From assembly GCA_964017145.1 (NCBI GenBank), contig OZ024851.1, positions 2,666,001 through 2,730,000 on the forward strand: a stretch of 64,000 nucleotides of DNA. The letters are read 5' to 3'. This document shows, piece after piece, positions 56,586 to 64,000 of this stretch; within the stretch, counting starts at the first letter, position 1, and each line of letters begins with the position of its first letter. The DNA is from Agrocybe praecox. Lineage: Eukaryota > Basidiomycota > Agaricomycetes > Agaricales > Agrocybaceae. Made by a program: the position numbers and the translations under genes. Under the pieces are notes generated by a model. That model saw nothing but the letters and a program-made list of their open reading frames with translations, made no database searches and was not told where the DNA came from.

Positions 56586-58030
56586 CTCTGTATAACTTCT
56601 CCACTCTTCAGATCCAATTTAAAGCTTCGAAAAGTCAAGGAAATGGCAGAACTGCTGCAGTTTCTCCGAAAATAGATATGAGAGCGGGTCACATCACGCA
56701 TTGCCATTTCGGGAAAAATTCCGAAATATGACAAGAGAAAACCCAGATGGTAGAAGCCAAGGATGTCTCCGATGTGAAAAGCAGTTATCAAACCAAAGGT
56801 CACAGATTTCGTAGAGGAGAACGGAGAAGAAGAGAATGATGGCGATAGATCGAGTTTAGGTAGCGATTCGGATAATCGCTAAGCATTCCTAATCTAGAAA
56901 TATCACATTGATGTGACGTGGGTCATTGACCGGGTTTGACATGATAAGGCTAGTTTCAACTGATTTCACATTGCGAGCATCAGATGCGCGATTTCTCTTA
57001 TTATGAGTTCATATATCTATTCCTTACATATAAGCACACAATTCTATCTCCTTAGTTTTTCAGATTTCAAAATTTTGAAAAACTTGAGGCCGTTTTAAAT
57101 TTGGTAGGGTCATTGACTAGGTAATGACTGTAAACGTACTTTGATTTATTATTGATAATAAAACATGTACAAATCCCTTTCATAAAGTGAGGGTGTTGCA
57201 GTGTGAGCATTTTATTTATTTTTAAAAAATAGCAGATGAAGTGTGGTGGTGTTACGTGTAGAAGAAATATTGAAGAAATAGCAGAAATAAGGAAAAAAAA
57301 GTGAACACCGTGACGCGACGCGATTCGCGACATGTCAGTATTGCGTGGGAATTTGAATTTGAAGGCTTCTCAGCGCATCACCTACGTTACAACTTCTCCC
57401 GCTATACACAATAACCCCACACGCTAATCCTTGTACTTTCTATATATAACCAACAGCAACATCCTTCATCTTCATATGAATTAGGCTCGTGACCAGCCGC
57501 AGAATGAGATATCGCGAAGCGATGGAGAATCTCAAATCGAGGTCCTGCTCATTTGACGGCCTGTCACAGGTCTACATATGAATAAATCATATTATAAGCA
57601 TGACTTCAAAGAAGTCGATTTGTCCGGACGATCAAATAACGACTACCACCTCCAAGGTCGAAAGCCAAAAGATACAGAAAATGTGATTACTCTTCATCAC
57701 ACAGCAACACCAAGCTCGCACAATACAGGATGTACAAGAACTATATACTTAGAAGCAGAACAGAGCTGTGCATGCCGTTGATGCTGTGCGTGTGATGGGG
57801 CGTGGCTACAATGAGGCTAGTTGGGAATCTTTTGGGGAGGTTTGTCTACATATATTTCAATTTTCGTGCGACTAATCCTTCCACCCGTATTGTAGACAAA
57901 AATTATCTGAAAATTTGGGAGAGGTATGTGATCAGCCTAGCTTTAGCACAGTCACAAAACCACTTTATTCTAAGTCTTACTGAAATATTGCATTTCTCTT
58001 TCTTGTCTTATCTATGTAAGGATCGCATCG
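56586..58030. other. Intergenic, 5' flank of coiled-coil paralogue 2
   Basis: No gene recognised. It has GGGTCATTGAC at about 56928 and 57112; the second, with AGGTAATGACTG after it, is the inverse of the 42262 sequence. A CG-rich word at about 57311 (GACGCGACGCG) resembles the palindromes at 14.86 and 30.5 kb, and a single GCGAAGC lies near 57516. A 67-codon frame at 57578-57781 has no recognised content. Confidence 0.45.
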
Positions 58031-61000
58031 ATGTCCGGATCGGAAAGCCACCGTCGTCCAAGTTCCGGCCAGTCGTCTGCCAGCCATTTTCCAACCCCAG
58101 TCGATCCACGGACCACCAGCGATGTCAACGATTTGGAACCAAATGAGGAATGGAAAAAGTCGCTACATAAACGAGTTGAGGATGACCTACGCTATATGTT
58201 TGCCGATGCAGACACTCAGCGCGATGTTGAGCTCGCCAAAGCGCCATCGGAAAGAGACCGTATCGAGAAGGAGCACCACACTGAACAGGCTTATATTCGG
58301 TCACTGGCGATGGAACAGTACCATTATCAGCTGAAGTAAGAACGTAATCAACGCCGATGGGTCGCTGGTATCCCTGTCGACTTCGAATGGTCGGAAATCT
58401 TTGTGAAGGAACAGCAGAAAATTATGGACAAGATCAAGCGGGATGCTGATGGGAGTTCATTAGAAGGCCGTGCTGCAAGTCCTCCCCCAGCGACACCGTC
58501 GCCTCGACCGACGACATCATCCCAGGATGCTACTCCGTCTCGACCATCTCCTTTGCAGCAGAAGTTTACCACGGAGGAACGTAAAGAAATTACTTCTGCG
58601 GCGCGACCTATTCGTAGAGCCTCTGACGCACATCGAAATGCCGAATCGTCAACGTCTCATGACCCCGAGGAAAGGCGGCGCACAGCGTCTAGTAGCGGTA
58701 GTATCAGTCGTCGGCATGCGCGAGACCGATCGTCGCATCCTACTATGCCAGCAGCTCTTGTCGTGGAACCGGAAGATATGCTGGCAATGCCCCCCGCAGT
58801 ACCAATACCGCCACTGTCAACATCGCCATCCTCTTCCCGTCAGAGAATGTACTCTCAGTCTTCTGATAAGCCTCCACCTTCTCCAAATGACCGGATTGAA
58901 AGTTCCTTGGGTCGGTCATCAGGTTCAATACGATCTGTGAGGTCTGACAGGAGTACGCGCGCTTCGCCTGCTCCCGAAATGTGGAAGCCATCGGTTAATC
59001 CCACTGAAGATGCCATCAGTCCTTCTACACCTCCACCTGCGCCCCCACCAAGTTCTTCTTCTACTAAATCTGTCAATCTTGGCCGTCGGGGTAGTACTGC
59101 GAGTATACGGTCGACTGGCTCTGGTGCAAGCATCCGACCTTCAATTACTGAGACGATACCGGAAAAAGTAGACGGTGTCCTGGAGGATAAAGCATCAGAG
59201 AAAGATGCGCATCAACAGAAGAATCTCGACAATAACGGTGTCGCAAGCACTAAACGTAGACTTTCAGTGAAACAAGAGAAACGGCCTCAGCGTCGGCGGG
59301 ATAGTAAAGCGAGTATACCTGACAATGCAACATCACGCCAAGACGAACCGCCTCACGTATCGCGACCTCCTTCAGTTTCCGCAGCCTCTTCTTCGACATT
59401 CTCAAACCATCCTGGTCCATCTTCATCTGCGACGATGCATTATGCAACATCTTCCTCTCCTGTGAAACCATCAAGTCTCAACCAACAGTATAATCCTCCA
59501 AGTCGTGTTCTGTCTCGTTCAGGTAGTAACGGCTCTTTCCACTCGGGCGATTCAGACAGATATTACTCTGGCATAGACCGACCATATAAATCTGCATTTT
59601 ACACTGAACTATATCACTCTCTGTCATCTAGATCAACTCCACGCGACCGCGAACATGCTTATCCCGGCCCCAGAGACCCTTCGTATTCTGCACGACCATC
59701 TCACCCTCCTCCGCAGGCCAGATCACCTTACGGCAATGATAGAGAATATGGATATAGTCCTAAGAGCAGGGATTTTGAACCTATCTTGCCTTACAGCGAT
59801 TATCAAAGTTCGCATACGCCCATATCTCGGAGGTCATCTTTCAATTATGGGCGTGGCCGCGAGCAGCACCGGGAGTCTTGGGATGGTCACCGAGAAAGGG
59901 ATGACTCGCATTTCCGACAAAGCAGAGAATGGGACGACGATCGTGATCGAATGAGAGACGTCGATTACCGCGATCAGCGCGAACATGAACCTCCTCGCCA
60001 TGGTAGATATTCTGGTGGACCTTACTCGGCTCGGCCTCATTCTCCTGCAAGCTATCCTCCGCCGCCGTCAAGTGCAGGACGCCATGGGGGATCTATGGAA
60101 TACCTGCCTATGCATGAACTATACGATGATCGCGACAGAGAATGGGAAGACCAACCTCCTCCCCGATCTTATCGGCGACCTGCGCCACTGCAGAACAGCG
60201 ACGATTACGACACTTTCAGGAATCCATATAGCGGTGCGTCGCCACGGCCTTCAGGCCTAGCGCGTCAGCCACCGTATTCGCGTCGCGAATGGGAGGAAAC
60301 GAGTAGCGACAACAGGAGAATGACCAGTGATAATATTGGTTTGTCTCTTTTCTTCCTCTCTGCCTTTTTTCAGCTTCTCTTTCTACTTCTTTTATTCGCC
60401 TTTCTCTTTTGCAGTTATATAGTTTCACATCGCTCCTCGTTATCCTCATATCGTAGAACTAGAAAGTATAATACGCTATTCTATTGATATGCCCTTACCT
60501 GTTTGTGCATCTATTTTGTTTTTTTCTTCTCTTTTTCGTTTTGTTGCTTTTTTTCCCAGCTTCCGTATCATCTTTCCGTTCTCCCATCTATTTCATTTCA
60601 TCCCTTCTTCGTTCCCTTTTCAATGAATACACGTACTGACCTTTCTACTTCTACCCAGACAATCACTCGTCCACACCCCCGCATACCCCCGGAAGTATAC
60701 CAATACCTCGACCTCCTCCTCCTCCTCCCACCGAGAGTAGCACAGGCCCACGTCCTGCATGGAGCAATTGGGCAACGGAAGGTGGTTCTCGAACCACATT
60801 GAGCTTTGCCCGCTCGCCTCCTCCCTCGACGCCCTCAAACGACATGTATAGCAGCAGCCCTCGACCGCGGCGGAGATCGGGCCAACAGCCCTCGCCGTAT
60901 GAATCGACTCCTGCTCCTGCTCCTCCTGCTTCTGTGTATCCGGAAAGGCAGATGGCGACGGCGCCTGTTGATACGAGGCTGGCAAAAAGGTTGGCAAAGA

Positions 61001-62922
61001 GGCGGAGTGGGGAGGACGATCAGTATACAGATAGTGAGAGCAATGATGATGGCGAAGAGGAGAAGGAGACAGTGGGGGGAGAGGAAGGCGAACAGGAGGA
61101 GGAGGAAGGCGAGGAAGATGAAGACGAAGAAGGGGAAGGATCGGATCGCGCTGGGTTAATGGACGCGGACGCAGACTCTGATCGAAGGGAACTTATTCTT
61201 AGCGCGAGCAGTGGTACCAGCAGTGCTAGTGGGAGCGAGGAAGAGAGCGAGGAGGCTGAAGAAGAAGAGTTGGTGTTAGAGGTGGAGAAGCCGAGCATAC
61301 GAACAAGGCAGTTTCCTCCGAAATCTACCAACAATGTCCAAGCACCAAGACGAAAGCTCATATCAAGGACGACAGTCAGTCTATCTGGAATCAATGCCAG
61401 CCGCCCACCTACAAACGACGACCTTCGTCACCGTCTCCAGCGCGAAACGGAGGAGGCGAAGATACGCGATAATACGCTCCTTGACGCTAAGAGGTTCATC
61501 AGCACCAAGCAGAAGGAGTCGAAGGTCAAGAGCGATCAGTTAAAGACGAAGAAGCTGGAGGAGGCGCGGTTGAAGCAGGGTCGGGAGGAGGAAGCAGCTA
61601 GGTTGAAGGAAGAGGTGCGTGTGAGAGAGGAGAAGGCCGCTAGGTTAGCTGAGGAGGAGGAAGCTAAGCGGTTGGCGGCAGCGGAGGAAGAGGCTGAGAG
61701 GTTGGCTGCTGAGGAAGCTGCTCGTCTGGAGGAGGAGGAGCGGGAGCGGGAAGAGGAGCGTTTGCGTGAGGAAGAGGAAGCACGGAAGGAAGAGGAGCGC
61801 CTGGAGCAGGAGAGGAGGGAGGAGGAGAGGAGGAGGAGGGAGGAGGAGATCAGGCTGAAGGAGGTGGAGGCGCTGAGGAGGGCGGAAGAGGCTAAGAAGA
61901 AAGAATTTGAGATCAAGCAGAGGGAGGACGACCTCAAGAAGAAGACAAACGAAGCGAAGAAGTTGGAGAAGGATGCTGCTAGGAAAGCAGAGCAAGCCAA
62001 GCGCAAGGAGACGGAGGCCAACAAGAAAGAGGCGGAGACAAGGGCGAAGGAAGCCAAGTTGAAGGAAGTGGCAGAGGAAACGAAGAAGATGCAAGAGGAG
62101 GTCGCTAAGATCGCGGAGGAAGCGAGAGAGAAACAGGAAAATCTCAAACGATTAGAGGAGGCTCTCAAGCTCAAGGAAGGCGAGTTGCACAGGTGGGAAG
62201 CGAGCCTCCAAGCAGAAAAGAATGCCACTAGCCACAGGATCACAAAGGCCAACAAAATTCTCCGAAAAGCACGAGCGAAAGAGGAGGGGATGAAAAAACT
62301 GGAACATGAAACGAAACGAAACGAGGAAAGAATTCGAGAAAGAGAAACAGCCATCTCTTTGCGAGAGACGGCATTGAAATCACGCGAGGTCGAGATGTCA
62401 AAAATCTTTGACGCCGTTCAGGAACATATGTCTGAGATCGGCGAGGATCAGCAGCCGGAGCCAATGAGATACAAAACTCCGGATATTCTTCATCGACAAG
62501 GCGAATCCATCGACGGCAGCAGCGACTTTTGTGAGAATCGGCAAAGCTACCACTCCGCTTCTACGACTTTCACTATGAGTTCTATATCAAGCATTAGCAG
62601 CATTGGCGCTCTAAAATCTCAGTGGGAATTATACCAGGAAAGGGTAAAACAAGAAGAAAGCAACTCTGATGATTTTATTGGGGAAACTCTCATGGTCACC
62701 GAAGGCTCTACAAGCAGCATTATGGGCAATCAACGTCAACAATCACGGGCACAAGGTTTTAATGGTGCGGAAGGTGCTCCCCATTCCAAGCCTCAGCCAC
62801 CCCACCTTCGGCTCTGGATTCCTTCAAGTTCACCGGACCCCCGTCCTTCATCATCCGGTTCCATTGCTCCACGTCCAATTGCATCTGGATCTTCATCGAC
62901 ACCCGTTCTCGACGAGTTATAG
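58031..62922 (+). CDS. Large disordered/coiled-coil protein (paralogue 2), in-frame stop near N-terminus
   Basis: From the ATG at 58031 (MSGSESHRRPSSGQSSASHF) the frame gives a conserved N-terminal module (RVEDDLRYMFADADTQRDVE, AKAPSERDRIEKEH, RWVAGIPVDFEW). It then gives more than 800 residues rich in Ser, Pro, Arg and Tyr (SRRHARDRSSHP, RERDDSHFRQSREWDDDRDR), an acidic block (about 61060-61145) and a Glu/Arg/Lys coiled coil of about 350 residues (EEAARLEEEEREREEERLRE). It ends with SISSIGALKSQWELYQERV and LRLWIPSSSPDPRPSS. An intron at 60339-60658 (320 bases, T-rich) joins in phase. TAA at 58337-58339 interrupts the N-terminal module where paralogue 1 has Lys; the bases there (GAAGTAAGAA) also make a strong splice-donor match. 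So it is either a nonsense change or an unrecognised intron. Function unknown. Confidence 0.72.
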
Positions 62923-63295
62923 TTCGATGGGTACAACTCAGATTAGATCTGATCAACCGGAAATGCCCGCGGACACGAGGCAGTGTTCGATAAGTGGCTA
63001 ACAGGAGTACACGTAAGCCTGGTTAACTACTTATTCATCTACTACTACTTACTGCATGCTAACTTCGTGGACCGATTGGATATTGTATTACTGGTATAAA
63101 CGATTTAGATCGTTCGCGGCAGAGAGCGGCAGAGACATAACGCACTGGGTACGTTGATTATCACTCGGGTCTATCTTTTGCTTATCTTTTTGAACACCAT
63201 GTTGAAGTTTTGCCAGGCTTATTACATTCATAACGACATGAATTGTAGTATAGTACTGTGTAATATGTACAGAGAAAATATATCTTTTAGTGCTC
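62923..63295. other. Intergenic between convergent genes
   Basis: 3' flanks of the coiled-coil gene and of the minus-strand gene to its right. Nothing else seen. Confidence 0.4.
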
Positions 63296-63978
63296 TTATC
63301 CCAATGCCCCCTCGAGACTGCTGTATCTTGAAATAAGATGTAGTGGTACTGGTTTATGGATACTAATGCCATCCCATACATCATTGTGGCTGAAGAAATG
63401 TTCGAAAAAGGGCTGCTCGTCGCCGTCGGTGCTAGCTGGAAACATTTGTTCTTCAAGGTATGGGTCATAGTCAGGTTCGCATTGAATATTTGTAAGTTCT
63501 TCTAACATTTGAAACACAGGTCCATCTTGACAAGGGTGACAAGACGGTATGCTGGACCCGGTGGGCAGTGAAGGAAGTTCAACTACGTGTTGAATTATGG
63601 TAGGGCCTAATTCGGATGGTGGCTCCGTCAGAGGTGCTGAGGTGCTTGTTTTATTGGTCTTCAACTGGACGTTGGCTGCGAAGTGGGTTCAATAATTAAA
63701 TGAACCACTCAAAATTCAAATTATTGATACTCACTTGTTCGAAAATAAGAGCGCCTCGCACGTTCAAAATCCGTTGAAAGCTGGTCGCGCGCATATATAC
63801 CCTCGGTCGCGCAAAGGGATAAGGTTGTCATTGCACGAAAGTCGTAATTCATCCCCCGGGCAATTGCACCAGTGACACTGAGGTTTACTCCGTCGCGTGC
63901 AATATTTTCATGTCCTTGTTCGTTTCCATTTGTGTCCCTTGGTGCGGCCTTCCAGATGTCGCGTGGTATCAGACTCAT
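63296..63978 (-). CDS. Hypothetical protein
   Basis: Two exons join in phase across an intron at about 63670-63735 (donor GTGAGT, acceptor TTCGCAG) to encode about 205 residues. The ATG at 63978 begins MSLIPRDIWKAAPRDTNGNE; the first exon continues IARDGVNLSVTGAIARGMNY and ends RARRSYFRT. The second exon reads NVQLKTNKTSTSAPLTEPPS and an acidic segment (NIQCEPDYDPYLEEQMFP), with the stop at 63296. No signal peptide, membrane helix or known domain is seen. The gene could have further exons beyond the right edge, since only 22 bases remain. Function unknown. Confidence 0.6.
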
Positions 63979-64000
63979 GGGCTGATATAAAGCAGGTAGG

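Noticed and set aside
61536..62354. Minus-strand open frame opposite the second coiled-coil gene
   Set aside because: Same shadow effect from a Glu/Arg-rich coiled coil; Ser/Leu-rich and without domain.
1..64000. CRISPR array or prokaryotic operon
   Set aside because: No regularly spaced short repeats of that type; gene structure is clearly eukaryotic with many introns.

Overview
The window looks like nuclear DNA from a mushroom-forming basidiomycete (Agaricomycetes). The genes have many short GT-AG introns of about 50-60 bases and phase-consistent exons. The families seen are typical of that group: carboxylesterase, DUF1275, bestrophin-like and fimbrin genes, single-pass membrane proteins with paired extracellular domains, and KDZ and DIRS-type transposons. 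No RNA gene, CRISPR array or prokaryotic feature was found. Exon joins were read by eye from splice signals and frame continuity.

Left half (1-30.4 kb), mostly host genes. A six-hairpin-glycosidase-like gene is cut by the left edge (1-274, -). It is followed by a secreted type-B carboxylesterase (1235-3584, -), a minisatellite (4494-5200), a calcineurin-like phosphoesterase (6039-7839, +), a DUF1275 membrane protein (9057-10088, +), a secreted ADP-ribosyltransferase-like protein (10859-12271, -) with a decayed partial copy (14136-14563, -), and an unknown Cys-rich protein (12913-13623, +). Next come a bestrophin-like channel (17898-20119, -), a six-repeat hydrophilic protein with a frameshift (22047-22868, -) and fimbrin/Sac6 (24187-26462, -). 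Two closely related membrane-protein genes (15032-16982, - and 28425-30358, +) form a pair of facing 2.3-kb inverted duplicates around the bestrophin-fimbrin block.

Right half (30.4-64 kb), mostly transposons. It holds a 0.7-kb MITE flanked by TTAA (30979-31676), and a DIRS-like retrotransposon on the minus strand (gag, RT-RNase H, tyrosine recombinase; 32858-37646) with one in-frame stop in pol and an intron in gag. A 0.8-kb hAT-like MITE sits inside the first exon of a coiled-coil gene, with an exact 8-bp target duplication. Between two paralogous coiled-coil genes (39050-42170 and 58031-62922, both +) lies a complete 14,064-bp element (42515-56578). It has 239-bp terminal inverted repeats differing at only two positions and a 7-bp target duplication (AAATAGG).

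The 14-kb element is the most interesting object here. It carries six tightly packed genes: an unknown GRYY-repeat protein and a Cys6-cluster protein as a divergent pair, an Agaricomycete-expanded unknown protein and a KDZ transposase as a second divergent pair, an unknown protein downstream of the transposase, and convergent to that a TET/JBP-type 2-oxoglutarate/Fe(II) dioxygenase predicted to oxidise 5-methylcytosine. KDZ elements carrying TET/JBP genes are known from mushroom genomes. The complete gene set between near-identical ends, the roles of the three uncharacterised cargo proteins, and an octamer (AATGCCGG) scattered through the element are what merit follow-up. Single in-frame stops in the transposase and in the N-terminal region of the dioxygenase suggest this copy may no longer move by itself.
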